Assembly: GCA_002084585.1 (NCBI GenBank)
Contig: NBLM01000003.1
Coordinates: 1-40,972, forward strand
Origin: Planctomycetales bacterium 4572_13
Lineage (GTDB): Bacteria; Planctomycetota; Phycisphaerae; Sedimentisphaerales; Anaerohalosphaeraceae
Length of the DNA stretch: 40,972 nucleotides
Reading direction: 5' to 3'
A program made the position numbers and the translations under genes. The number at the start of each line of letters is the position of its first letter. Position 1 is the stretch's first letter. The notes under the pieces were generated by a model. That model saw only the letters and a program-made list of their open reading frames with translations, was not told the origin of the DNA and did not search any database. This document shows positions 1 to 7,762 of the stretch, in pieces.

Positions 1-45
1 TGCTTCGCAGACGGAAATAACACTTGCTGATGAAAATGTTTCAAG

Positions 46-77
46 GCCGCATGGAGTGAATCTGTGCGGCTTTTTTT
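46..77 (+). terminator. Rho-independent terminator of a gene left of the window
   Basis: GCCGCA (46-51) pairs with TGCGGC (65-70) and is followed directly by seven T. It most likely ends a plus-strand transcript that begins outside the window. No gene end before it can be assigned with confidence. Confidence 0.75.
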
Positions 78-117
78 ATGGCATCCGTGTCCTCAGCATC
101 CTCGGTGGTTTATTTCA

Positions 118-180
118 ATGCGGGCGAGACATCCGCGTTCCCAGTGGGTGGCACGGTCAAGCTGTGCTTGGCCGTGGGGG
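118..180. repeat. Pair of palindromic hairpins (interspersed-repeat-like)
   Basis: Two hairpins stand side by side in an intergenic stretch. The first is weak: GCGGG (120-124) with TCCGC (132-136, one G-T pair). The second is an 11-bp stem, CACGGTCAAGC (152-162) with GCTTGGCCGTG (166-176), with a 3-base loop and one G-T pair. No T-run follows, so this is not a typical terminator. An open frame across the region (78-284) shows no family likeness and no ribosome binding site, and is probably not a gene. The element resembles the short interspersed palindromes of planctomycete intergenic regions; that likeness is from memory, not a search. Confidence 0.55.
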
Positions 181-234
181 GATGCGGTCGTAGCTGGCGT
201 TTAATCGGGCGGCTCGCGCCGCCGCGCTTTTGTT

Positions 235-1162
235 TTAGAGTTTATCCACAAGGTAGCGGGCGGAAAAAAGCAGGTCGATGGTGATCGCGGCGGTCAGAAC
301 GGTCCATTTGAACCAGGGCCAGCGAAGGTTTAACCGCACCAGTACCAGCAGTATCCATATTGCCGCGGCGGTGAGGCCGTATAGTATGGCGGTGAGTTCA
401 AAAACCCTTCCGGCAAAGATACTCATATTGATACCGGCGCAAAAAGCCGCCAGAGCAGAGGCGGCGGCGGCACAAATCACGATCCATTTGGTATCCGCTT
501 TGCCCGCATACAATAACGCCTGAAAACCGAGGCCGCACAGAACCGACAAAAACAAAATCGGAAATGCTGCCCAGACAATCGGACTGGTTTGAAAGACCGG
601 CTCCCAAAAAGCCAGCACTAACCCGGCGGCGATGGGAATCAGCAGGGCGATGCGTCGTAAAATCCTTAATGGTCAAAGCCATGTTTTTTGGCATCAGGAA
701 ATTGGGGCCGGCCCATGGCTGCGCCAAAAGCCAGAACCACAGGATAATTCCGGCAAAGGGAAGCAGTGCCAGCAACGCTCGAACAGAAAAGCGATATAGA
801 TCCGGTGTTTTTCCCTTATGCCAGTAAACCGCCGGCAACAGCAGCCACGGAACCATTGCAAACGATAAACCTGCCAACGGATGAAACACGCCAAAGCTGA
901 GTGCAAACGGTCCAAAACCATACGCCGCCCCTGTCAATAGCGAGGGGGTCCAATTATTGACCCACCGTCGGCTGAGAAAATAGGCGCCCCATGCTGCAGC
1001 CATTGCATTGAAGCCACAGAAAACATGGGCGTTATTGACTCCGACTGAGGGTAAATAGAGATAAACAGAAAAACAGACATACAGGATAAGAGTGGCAATG
1101 TCGTTGATGGTTATCCCACTCAAAAGACGCTGTTTGCCAAGCTCTGGAAAGGAATGTCCCAT
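235..1162 (-). pseudogene. Polytopic membrane protein, frameshifted (third gene of the purF-purM operon)
   Basis: Two minus-strand frames together make one membrane protein of about 308 residues. The 5' frame starts at ATG 1162-1160 and carries at least four hydrophobic segments. At about 655-665 it runs into polar, arginine-rich sequence unlike the rest. In the next frame the reading continues smoothly as ILRRIALLIPIAAGLVLAFW and on through several more membrane segments to the stop at 235-237. A single indel in or near the T4 run (A659-662 on the plus strand) explains the change. The gene starts 8 bases after the purM stop and is surely co-transcribed with it. I do not recognise the family; a link to purines is only positional. 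It may be a true pseudogene or a sequencing or assembly error. Confidence 0.75.
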
Positions 1163-1170
1163 TCAGATCC

Positions 1171-2244
1171 CTACTTTAAGATGACTGTTCCTGAACCAGT
1201 GGTGATCGTACCGATCCGATAAACCTGCTCTCCATAGCGGGTTAGTTTGCTTTGGATAGAGTCCGCAAAGTCCGGTGCGACAACCAATATATAGCCAATG
1301 CCCATATTGAACACACGGAACATCTCAGCATCGGCGACGGGGCCTTGTTTTTGGAGGTAATTAAAAATGTCCGGCACGGGCCATGATTTTGTTTTCAGCA
1401 CGGCGTTGCAGTTGTCGGGCAGGACGCGCGGGATATTGCCGACGAGTCCGCCGCCGGTGATGTGTGCCATGGCGTGGACAACCTGTTTGACTTTGTAGCC
1501 GCGAAGCAACTTGACGATGGGTTTAACATAGATGCGTGTCGGTACCAACAGAACATCACCTAAACATCGCCCATCGAGTTCGTCAATGCAGTCGGTAACT
1601 TTCAGTTTGTGTTTTTTGAAACAGATAGTGCGAACGAGCGAATAGCCGTTGCTGTGGATGCCACTGGAGCCAAGCCCCAAAATAACATCGCCTTTTTGAA
1701 CGCCGCTGCCGGTGATAATGCGATCTTTTTCCACCACGCCAACCGAAAAACCGGCCATATCGTACTCGTCTTTGCCGTAGAGGTCGGGCATTTCCGCGGT
1801 CTCGCCGCCAATGAGCGCACAATCGGCCCATCGGCATCCGGTCGCCACGCTTTCGACCATTTGCGCGACCTGTTCAGGGTCCAGATGATTAACTGCCAGA
1901 TAATCCAGAAAGAACAGCGGTTCGGCACCCTGTACGATCATATCGTTGACACTCATCGCGACCAGGTCAATGCCGACGCCGTCATAACGACCCATCTGCT
2001 GGGCGATAATGACCTTGGTCCCCACGCCGTCCGTACAGGCAACCAGAACCGGGTTGCGATAATTTCGCTTGAACAGTTTTTCGTCATAGTCCAGACGAAA
2101 CAACCCGGCAAATGCGTTGTGCATATTAATCACGCGCGGGCCGTGTGTTGAGGCAACCGACCGGCTGATGCGTTCGACCATCTGGTCATTGGCGTCGATA
2201 CTGACGCCGGACTGTTCATAGCTGAGATAATCTTCTTTACTCAT
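1171..2244 (-). CDS. purM: Phosphoribosylformylglycinamidine cyclo-ligase (AIR synthetase)
   Basis: PurM closes the imidazole ring in de novo purine synthesis, turning FGAM into AIR with ATP in the cytoplasm. The 357-residue product has the family's usual length. It shows the expected blocks in order: DGVGTK (72-77), GIDLVAMSVND (91-101) and GGETAEMP (146-153), and a C-terminal half with the typical glycine-rich GSSGIHSNGYSL stretch. Its ATG overlaps the purF stop as ATGA (2241-2244), so translation is probably coupled. It is the second gene of the purF-purM-membrane protein unit. The call is secure. Confidence 0.97.
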   Translation of the reverse strand: MSKEDYLSYEQSGVSIDANDQMVERISRSVASTHGPRVINMHNAFAGLFRLDYDEKLFKRNYRNPVLVACTDGVGTKVIIAQQMGRYDGVGIDLVAMSVNDMIVQGAEPLFFLDYLAVNHLDPEQVAQMVESVATGCRWADCALIGGETAEMPDLYGKDEYDMAGFSVGVVEKDRIITGSGVQKGDVILGLGSSGIHSNGYSLVRTICFKKHKLKVTDCIDELDGRCLGDVLLVPTRIYVKPIVKLLRGYKVKQVVHAMAHITGGGLVGNIPRVLPDNCNAVLKTKSWPVPDIFNYLQKQGPVADAEMFRVFNMGIGYILVVAPDFADSIQSKLTRYGEQVYRIGTITTGSGTVILK

Positions 2245-3683
2245 TCCATCTCGCGTTCATCAAAAAGTTGCATTTGGTGGCGTTCCATCGAAAACTTATT
2301 GACCACTTTGCTGACAGGGATTTTGTATTGACCGCTCCAGCAGGCGTGGCAGTAATGGTCTTTTGGCAACGAAGCACAACTGAGAAGACCTTCTAAAGAG
2401 ATATATCCTATAGTATCAACCCGCAGAAACTTGCGAATTTCTTCCATATTCTCTTTTTGATTGGCGAGCAATTCTTCGTGCGTGGGGAAATCGACCCCAT
2501 AGAAGCAGGGGTGTTTGATCGGCGGGCAGGCGACTCGCATATGAATTTCCTTGGCCCCGGCCTCCCTGAGCGAATGGATCTTGCCCTTGGTGGTCGTTCC
2601 GCGAACGACGGAATCATCCACCACAATGACTCGCTTGCCCTCGACAACGCTCTTGACGACAGTCAGTTTGAGTTTGACAGCCATATCCCGCATATCTTGA
2701 GAGGGCGACAGAAAGGTGCGGCCGATATAATGGCTTCGCACAAATCCCATATCGAACGGGATACCGCTTTCGTTGGCATACCCGATGGCGGCGCTGGTCC
2801 CGGAGTCTGGAACCGGTATGACAATATCCGCATCGACAGGATGCTCGATGGCCAGTTGACGGCCGCTGCGAACGCGGACATCATGAACGGGTTCGCCAAA
2901 AATCAGACTGCTTTGCTTGGCGAAATAAACATGCTCGAAAATACAGTGGGCGGGCGTAACCGTCCCGGGTTTTACAAAGAACCGGCTGCTGAGACCGTTT
3001 TTGTCCAGCGTAACAATCTCGCCCGGTTCAACATCGCGAATATATTCGGCCTCAATCGAATCCAATGCACAGCTTTCGCTGGCAACGCAGTAGGCGCCGT
3101 TCGAGGTTTTCCCTAAGCAGAGCGGCCGAATGCCGTAGGGGTCGCGTGCCGCTTCGATGCGGTCCGGGAACAAAAACAGCAGCGAATAGGCCCCCTGTAA
3201 GTGGTTCAGTACATGGCCCAGTGGGTCCGATTTGACGACATGGGTCGGTTTGGCCATCAAATGAACAATAATCTCGGTGTCATTGGAGGTTTTGAAGATG
3301 TGTCCGTAGGCCTCATATTCATCGCGCAGCAGGGGGGCGTTGATCAAATTTCCATTATGCGCCACGGCGACCTGCCCCTGTGAAAACTCGCTCAAAAACG
3401 GCTGGGCGTTCGTTGGATTGCTTGAGCCGGTTGTCGAATACCGCACATGCCCGATGGCGGTGGGGTTATCCAGTCGTTTAAGGACGCCCCGGCCAGCGCG
3501 AAAAACCCGGCTGACCTGGCCCATGCCCGTAAAGCAACGAATGCATTCACCATCGCTGGACGCAATTCCGGCCGATTCCTGACCGCGATGCTGCAAGCTG
3601 TGAAGCGAAAAATATGTTTTCTGCACCGCATCGGGGTCGCCGTAAATCCCGAATATGCCGCACTCTTCCTTTTTGTCTGCCAT
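2241..3683 (-). CDS. purF: Amidophosphoribosyltransferase, Fe-S cluster type
   Basis: PurF makes phosphoribosylamine from PRPP and glutamine, the committing step of purine synthesis. The 480-residue protein starts with a 7-residue propeptide before Cys8, which should become the N-terminal nucleophile of the glutaminase domain after processing (CGIFGI). The PRPP-binding motif is VIVVDDSVVRGTTTKG (352-367). Cys247, Cys393, Cys445 and Cys448 occupy the positions of the four [4Fe-4S] ligands in the Bacillus subtilis enzyme, so this should be the propeptide-plus-cluster form, oxygen sensitive in that family. It is the first gene of its operon, with a plausible promoter upstream (3724-3752). Confidence 0.97.
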   Translation of the reverse strand: MADKKEECGIFGIYGDPDAVQKTYFSLHSLQHRGQESAGIASSDGECIRCFTGMGQVSRVFRAGRGVLKRLDNPTAIGHVRYSTTGSSNPTNAQPFLSEFSQGQVAVAHNGNLINAPLLRDEYEAYGHIFKTSNDTEIIVHLMAKPTHVVKSDPLGHVLNHLQGAYSLLFLFPDRIEAARDPYGIRPLCLGKTSNGAYCVASESCALDSIEAEYIRDVEPGEIVTLDKNGLSSRFFVKPGTVTPAHCIFEHVYFAKQSSLIFGEPVHDVRVRSGRQLAIEHPVDADIVIPVPDSGTSAAIGYANESGIPFDMGFVRSHYIGRTFLSPSQDMRDMAVKLKLTVVKSVVEGKRVIVVDDSVVRGTTTKGKIHSLREAGAKEIHMRVACPPIKHPCFYGVDFPTHEELLANQKENMEEIRKFLRVDTIGYISLEGLLSCASLPKDHYCHACWSGQYKIPVSKVVNKFSMERHQMQLFDEREME

Positions 3684-3723
3684 CGAAATCCCGTTAATGT
3701 CGATTACACTCCATTAAAGCGAT

Positions 3724-3752
3724 ACTCTACCCAAGGGTGGTCTTTAAGTCAA
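3724..3752 (-). promoter_or_regulatory. Candidate sigma-70-type promoter of purF
   Basis: Read on the minus strand: TTGACT, a 17-base spacer, then TAGAGT. The purF ATG lies about 40 bases downstream. The match is 5/6 and 4/6 to consensus. No purine operator or riboswitch is evident between it and purF. Confidence 0.45.
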
Positions 3753-3847
3753 TGGTTTTGTGCCCACAAAGATAACACTGGAAATAACCGGATAATTTTT
3801 GTACAATGCCGGGCGTTTATGAGCGTATTTCATATAGGATAATGAGT

Positions 3848-4972
3848 ATGGAAATGAAAGTCAACTTGGCCCGTCCGGATATTACCGAAGCCGAGATCGA
3901 AGCGGTTTGCGAGGTATTGCGTACCCCAAATTTGTCTTTGGGGCCTAAACTTCGCGAGTTTGAGCGGGCGTTTGAGCAGTATATCGGTGTCAAGCACGCC
4001 ATTGCCGTCAACAGCGGTACAAGCGGACTATTTTTGTGTGCCAAGGCAATGGGGTGGGGTCCGGGTGATGAGATTTTGGTGACTCCGTTTACATTTATTT
4101 GTTCGGTAACGGTTCCGATGATGGTGGGCGCGACACCGGTCTTCGTCGATATTGATCCGGTTAGTTTGAACATGGATCCGTCCAAGATTGAAGAAAAGAT
4201 TACCGCTAAAACAAAGGCGATTCTTCCGGTCGCGGTATTTGGCAATCCGGCTGGAATGGATGAGATTTGTCGGATCGCTGAAAAGCATAATCTGGAAGTG
4301 CTGGAAGACAGTTGTGAGGCACTGGGTTCAATCCTAAATGATAAAAAAGTCGGCACCTTCGGCAAAATGAGTGCTTTCGCGTTCTACCCCAACAAGCAGA
4401 TGACCACTGGTGAGGGCGGGATCATTTTGACCGATGATGACAACTTGGCGGCGATGTGTGTGTCGTTGCGAAATCAGGGTCGCGGCAGGGGCGGCGGTTG
4501 GCTGGCCCACGACCGGATGGGGTACAACTATCGATTGAGTGATATTAACTGTGCGTTGGGGATCGTTCAGCTTTCACGGATCGAGGAGTTTGTCCAAAAA
4601 CGGGCCAATGTCGCCCGGATGTACCAAGATGCTCTGGCCGGAGACGACCGGCTGATGCTTCCGCAGGCCCCGGAAAACAGCCGGATGAGCTGGTTTGTTT
4701 TTGTGGTTCGCCTAGCCGAGCAATATACGCAGGCCCAACGAAACACACTGCTCAAAAAAATGCTGGCCCGCGGCATTCAGGTCAGCAACTACTTCCCGCC
4801 GGTTCACCTGCAGCCGTTTATCGCCGAGCAGTACGGCTGTAAAATCGGCGATATGCCGGTAACGGACACCGTGGTCAAAGGCACGATTGCATTACCGTTC
4901 CACAACCACCTGACCAAAGACGACATACAACTCGTCTGCAAAGAACTCACCGCCTGCCTGGATGAGCTGTGA
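3848..4972 (+). CDS. DegT/DnrJ/EryC1/StrS-family PLP aminotransferase
   Basis: A fold-type I PLP enzyme of the sugar aminotransferase family, which transfers an amino group to keto-sugar nucleotides for surface polysaccharides. The start is taken at ATG 3848, 8 bases after AGGA; an in-frame ATG at 3842 lies too close to it. The product has 374 residues. Near residue 183 is the PLP lysine in AFYPNKQMTTGEGG. The preceding EDSCEALG carries the aspartate that contacts the pyridine nitrogen, and NSGTSGL lies near residues 55-61. A C-terminal GYNYRLSDINCALGIVQL block is typical. The substrate cannot be read from sequence, and no other sugar-nucleotide gene adjoins it; manC is 20 kb away. Divergent from purF. 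Confidence 0.9.
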   Translation: MEMKVNLARPDITEAEIEAVCEVLRTPNLSLGPKLREFERAFEQYIGVKHAIAVNSGTSGLFLCAKAMGWGPGDEILVTPFTFICSVTVPMMVGATPVFVDIDPVSLNMDPSKIEEKITAKTKAILPVAVFGNPAGMDEICRIAEKHNLEVLEDSCEALGSILNDKKVGTFGKMSAFAFYPNKQMTTGEGGIILTDDDNLAAMCVSLRNQGRGRGGGWLAHDRMGYNYRLSDINCALGIVQLSRIEEFVQKRANVARMYQDALAGDDRLMLPQAPENSRMSWFVFVVRLAEQYTQAQRNTLLKKMLARGIQVSNYFPPVHLQPFIAEQYGCKIGDMPVTDTVVKGTIALPFHNHLTKDDIQLVCKELTACLDEL

Positions 4973-4998
4973 AATCTGATGCTGACGGCAGCAATAAA

Positions 4999-5013
4999 CA
5001 GTCTGAAAGACTG
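4999..5013. repeat. Small palindrome after the aminotransferase gene
   Basis: CAGTCT (4999-5004) and AGACTG (5008-5013) form a perfect 6-bp stem with a GAA loop, 27 bases past the aminotransferase stop. No T-run follows. It abuts the larger branched element at 5022-5077. Confidence 0.4.
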
Positions 5014-5021
5014 ATATATAC

Positions 5022-5077
5022 CAGCCCAGGGCAGCGCCCTGGGTTAAGTTATGTTGCACTTTCGGTGCGATGGGCTG
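5022..5077. repeat. Y-shaped palindromic element
   Basis: An outer stem, CAGCCCA (5022-5028) with TGGGCTG (5071-5077), can enclose two hairpins: CCCAGGGC (5025-5032) with GCCCTGGG (5036-5043), a perfect 8-bp stem, and GCAC (5056-5059) with GTGC (5065-5068). The first hairpin and the outer stem share three to four bases, so they compete or exchange. The layout, an outer stem around two hairpins, recurs at 16897-16943 with different sequence. Probably an interspersed palindromic repeat. Confidence 0.65.
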
Positions 5078-5078
5078 A

Positions 5079-5204
5079 TTTTCCCCACAAAAACCCCATT
5101 ATCGATTTGCTTCGGCGGGGTTTGTTTCTTATTTTTTGGATGTAAGGGGCCGGATACGGATTTCCGGCTGAATAAGAAAATGATGTTTTCCGTGGGGAAA
5201 AACG
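5079..5204 (+). promoter_or_regulatory. Candidate structured leader RNA (three-helix junction) hiding a ribosome binding site
   Basis: Three nested perfect pairings cover the leader of the small secreted-protein gene. P1 is TTTTCCCCAC (5079-5088) with GTGGGGAAAA (5192-5201), 10 bp. P2 is AAACCCC (5091-5097) with GGGGTTT (5117-5123). P3 is TTTCTTATT (5125-5133) with AATAAGAAA (5171-5179), with an inner stem GCCGGA (5149-5154) and TCCGGC (5163-5168). The 3' strand of P1 holds the only purine-rich ribosome binding site before ATG 5205. P2 with the T-rich stretch behind it could alternatively act as a terminator for the aminotransferase gene. I recognise no known riboswitch class. Confidence 0.5.
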
Positions 5205-5528
5205 ATGGGCAGATTACCCGGTAAATTTCTATTTTGTCTGATCCTGTATGGTGCAGGATTCATCACAGCGGTTTACTTTCTGGCACCTTCTCCCGTATCG
5301 GCTGCAACTCAGAGCCGCGACAGTCATGGAGCGGGTTTCCGTCTGCAGTCAGCGCAAACTGCAGCAGCAAATACAGAAGCCGATTCAGAACGCTGGATCG
5401 CAAAAGTCCGTGCGGGTATCGACACAAGTATTCACTTCGCCGAGGAACACGCCCTGAAAGTGGCCAACCTGATTCGCTCAGAAATGGCCCGGGGCAAAGA
5501 GCAAAGCAGTCAGGCAGTTTTGGAATGA
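5205..5528 (+). CDS. Small secreted or membrane-anchored protein, function unknown
   Basis: A 107-residue protein with a clear N-terminal signal: basic MGRLPGK, a hydrophobic run FLFCLILYGAGFITAVYFLA, then APSPVSAAT, where cleavage after SAA or retention as an anchor are both possible. The mature part (about 35-107) is Ala, Glu and Ser rich and probably helical, with no cysteine and no motif I recognise. GTGGGG at 5192-5197 is the probable ribosome binding site and would be paired in the leader described at 5079-5204. The gene stands alone between structured elements and ends well before the terminator at 5693. Reality is supported by the signal and binding site; function is not assignable. 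Confidence 0.65.
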   Translation: MGRLPGKFLFCLILYGAGFITAVYFLAPSPVSAATQSRDSHGAGFRLQSAQTAAANTEADSERWIAKVRAGIDTSIHFAEEHALKVANLIRSEMARGKEQSSQAVLE

Positions 5529-5692
5529 AATCGCAGCATCTGTTTCAATTTCTTACAAATGAAATTGTTACTCATTTGAATTTAAGATTTGTTTTGGATT
5601 TAGTGCTTCGAATTTAGAATTTCCGGCTTGTCTGGTTAGGTATCGGAAGTGGTTCATACGGGTCCGGTATGAAGGGTACAACCGATAACAGC
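5529..5692. other. AT-rich spacer and a folded stretch before the terminator
   Basis: The first 90 bases are AT-rich with repeated ATTTGAATTTA/GAATTTAG-like words and no gene. From 5620 the composition changes. TATCGG (5641-5646) can pair with CCGATA (5682-5687), enclosing TTCATAC (5653-5659) with GTATGAA (5667-5673) and its 7-base loop. CCGGCT at 5623-5628 repeats the 5' arm of the following terminator, so it could compete for the 3' arm. This is either a 3' UTR structure of the 5205-5528 transcript or a small RNA. Confidence 0.4.
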
Positions 5693-5738
5693 AAACACCG
5701 GCTATGGCTCTGGGGGTCGTAGCCGGTGTTTCATTTTA
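5693..5738 (+). terminator. Strong hairpin terminator downstream of the small secreted protein
   Basis: AAACACCGGCTA (5693-5704) pairs perfectly over 12 bp with TAGCCGGTGTTT (5720-5731), followed by CATTTTAT. The lysC promoter lies downstream, so this stem most likely ends the transcript of the preceding gene and insulates lysC. Confidence 0.75.
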
Positions 5739-5792
5739 TACGCACAGATCAAGCCATATCCTATCCCGTTTGTCCAAGGGTCAACAATACTC

Positions 5793-5820
5793 TTTACAAA
5801 CGGCCCCAAAATGATATAAT
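5793..5820 (+). promoter_or_regulatory. Promoter of lysC
   Basis: TTTACA (5793-5798), a 16-base spacer, and a consensus TATAAT (5815-5820), 49 bases before the lysC start. This is one of the best sigma-70-type matches in the window. Confidence 0.65.
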
Positions 5821-5869
5821 GTCCGCCTTTAACGAGAGCTGTCATAAAAAACAGGACAAAGGGTCAGAA

Positions 5870-7108
5870 ATGGCGATTGTAGTACAAAAATTTGGCGGCA
5901 CATCGGTCGCTAATGCGGAAAAGATCCGCCGGGCCGCCGGTCGTGCGATCAAGGCGCATCAGCAGGGCAATCAGGTGGTCGTGGTGGCCTCCGCCCGCGG
6001 CAAGCAGACCGACCAGCTTGTGGCCGATGCCTTAGAACTCAACCCCAATCCGCCCAAACGGGAAATGGATATGCTGCTTAGCACCGGCGAACAGCAGACG
6101 GTTTCGCTGATGGCGATGTGCTTGGAGGCAATGGGCCAAAAAGCGACCAGCTTTACCGGCCAGCAGATTCAGATGATTACGGATAATCTGCACGGCAAAG
6201 CTCGTATCCAGAGCATTGGTGCGGAAAAAGTTAAAGAAAAACTCTCGGCTGGGCATATTTGCATTGTCGCCGGTTTTCAGGGGGTCGATGAGTCCGGTAA
6301 TATCACCACGCTGGGCCGCGGCGGCTCCGATACCAGTGCCGTGGCGATTGCGGCGGCGCTTGGCGCGGATGAATGTGAGATTTATACCGATGTGGACGGC
6401 ATTTACTCGACCGACCCAAGGAAGTATCCCAATGCGGTCAAAATGCAGCAGATCAGTTATGATGAAATGCTCGAGTTGGCCAGTCTCGGCGCGGGCGTGA
6501 TGCACGGCCGGGCGATTGAGTTTGGTAAAAAATATGATGTGACAATTCATGTTCGCAGCAGTATGAATGATAATACAGGAACCCTAATTACGCATGAGGT
6601 ACCCCAAATGGAAGGAATCGTTGTTTCCGGAGCAACCACGCAGAAAGATTTAGCCCAAATCGCTTTAATCGGTCTTGACAATACACCGGGCAATGCTGCC
6701 GGTGTCTTTGCGCATTTGGCAGCGTCCAATGTCAGCGTTAACGATATTATTCAGACCGAAGTCAATTCCGAAAAGGCGACCCTGTCGTTTACTGTAGCGC
6801 GTTCGGATCTGGATGCGGCGAAACAGGCCATTGAGGAAATCCGCAAACAGATTGATTGCGAGTCGGTTTTTATTCGTGAAGATATCGCCGAGGTGTCCGT
6901 TGTGGGCGTGGGAATGCGATCCCATTGCGGTGTAGCGGAAAAGATGTTCAATGCCTTGTTTGCCGCTAAGGTTAATATCGATGCCATCACGACCAGTGAG
7001 ATTCGCATCAGTTGCTTGGTTGATCTCGCGGATGCTGAAAAGGCCTTGGTAGCGGTTTGCGATGCTTTTGAACTTGATAAGCCCGCCGAGGAGCGGACAC
7101 AGCCATAA
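5870..7108 (+). CDS. lysC: Aspartate kinase
   Basis: Phosphorylates aspartate, the first step toward lysine, threonine, methionine and diaminopimelate. The start is ATG 5870, which gives MAIVVQKFGGTSV and follows AAGGG by about 6 bases. The frame is open further upstream, but that part overlaps the promoter and has no family likeness. The product has 412 residues, usual for the monofunctional enzyme. KFGGTSV is at 7-13, GRGGSDTSAV at 149-158, and YTDVDGIYSTDPR at 172-184. Two ACT regulatory domains fill about 265-412, so feedback control by lysine and/or threonine is expected from the family. The thermonuclease gene starts 3 bases after its stop. Confidence 0.95.
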   Translation: MAIVVQKFGGTSVANAEKIRRAAGRAIKAHQQGNQVVVVASARGKQTDQLVADALELNPNPPKREMDMLLSTGEQQTVSLMAMCLEAMGQKATSFTGQQIQMITDNLHGKARIQSIGAEKVKEKLSAGHICIVAGFQGVDESGNITTLGRGGSDTSAVAIAAALGADECEIYTDVDGIYSTDPRKYPNAVKMQQISYDEMLELASLGAGVMHGRAIEFGKKYDVTIHVRSSMNDNTGTLITHEVPQMEGIVVSGATTQKDLAQIALIGLDNTPGNAAGVFAHLAASNVSVNDIIQTEVNSEKATLSFTVARSDLDAAKQAIEEIRKQIDCESVFIREDIAEVSVVGVGMRSHCGVAEKMFNALFAAKVNIDAITTSEIRISCLVDLADAEKALVAVCDAFELDKPAEERTQP

Positions 7109-7111
7109 CGG

Positions 7112-7762
7112 GTGGCAAAAAACAAATCAAAACACGCGATGCATCGTACAGTCCGCAATGGCCTGATAGCGGCGTTCATCTTCGTTTTATTGCCCATATG
7201 CGTTGTGCTGGATCATCAGTTCGGCGACCACCTGCGCCAGTATATCCAGCAGAGTACCTATCCCGACGGCGATTGGCAAAAGTACCACAACAAGACCTTT
7301 ACGGTGGTGGAAGTCATCGACGGCGATACCATTGACATTAACATCTCCGATGGCAAGCATCCGAACACCCGTATCCGCCTGATCGGTGTGGACACCCCGG
7401 AAACAAAACATCCGACGGTTGGCTTAATGTACTATGGACCCCAAGCAACGGAGTTTACGACTTCTCTGGCCCTGGGAAAACAGGTTACGGTCTTGCTGGA
7501 TACCGCTGGCGATCAGCGAGGGTATTATGGCCGCCTGCTGGCCTATATCCAATTGCCCGATGGGAGAGTGATAAATGCCGAGCTTGTCAAAAATGGATAC
7601 GGCTATGCCTATCTAAGCTATCCGCACAGTGAGTTCTCAAATTATCAATCGCTGATGAAAGAGGCGATTGACAATAAAGTGGGCCTTTGGAAAAACGCCA
7701 CTCGTGACGATCTCCCTAAATGGCTCCGCTCCAAACGCCCTGACCTGTTGCGCCATCCCTAA
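7112..7762 (+). CDS. Membrane-anchored thermonuclease (SNase-like)
   Basis: A staphylococcal-nuclease-fold phosphodiesterase, calcium-dependent in the family. It starts at GTG 7112, 3 bases after lysC; ATG 7139 is an in-frame alternative that keeps the membrane segment. The 216 residues comprise a basic N-terminus, one hydrophobic segment (about 18-33), and the SNase domain (about 61-197). The active-site pattern is intact: Asp72 in DGDT, Arg89 and Asp94-Glu97 in RLIGVDTPE, and Arg141 in YYGRLLAY, matching D21, R35, D40, E43 and R87 of the S. aureus enzyme. The domain should face outside the cytoplasm. The pairing with lysC is probably only transcriptional. Confidence 0.88.
   Translation: MAKNKSKHAMHRTVRNGLIAAFIFVLLPICVVLDHQFGDHLRQYIQQSTYPDGDWQKYHNKTFTVVEVIDGDTIDINISDGKHPNTRIRLIGVDTPETKHPTVGLMYYGPQATEFTTSLALGKQVTVLLDTAGDQRGYYGRLLAYIQLPDGRVINAELVKNGYGYAYLSYPHSEFSNYQSLMKEAIDNKVGLWKNATRDDLPKWLRSKRPDLLRHP

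Noticed and set aside
78-284. Open frame of 68 codons on the plus strand
   Set aside because: It runs across a terminator tail and two hairpins, has no ribosome binding site and no family likeness.
5234-5617. Overlapping open frames across the small secreted protein gene
   Set aside because: The frame at 5205 has the signal peptide and the ribosome binding site; the others show no protein-like pattern.
5620-5869. Lysine riboswitch or T-box before lysC
   Set aside because: The folded part lies upstream of a strong promoter, and no lysine-riboswitch core or T-box sequence is visible.
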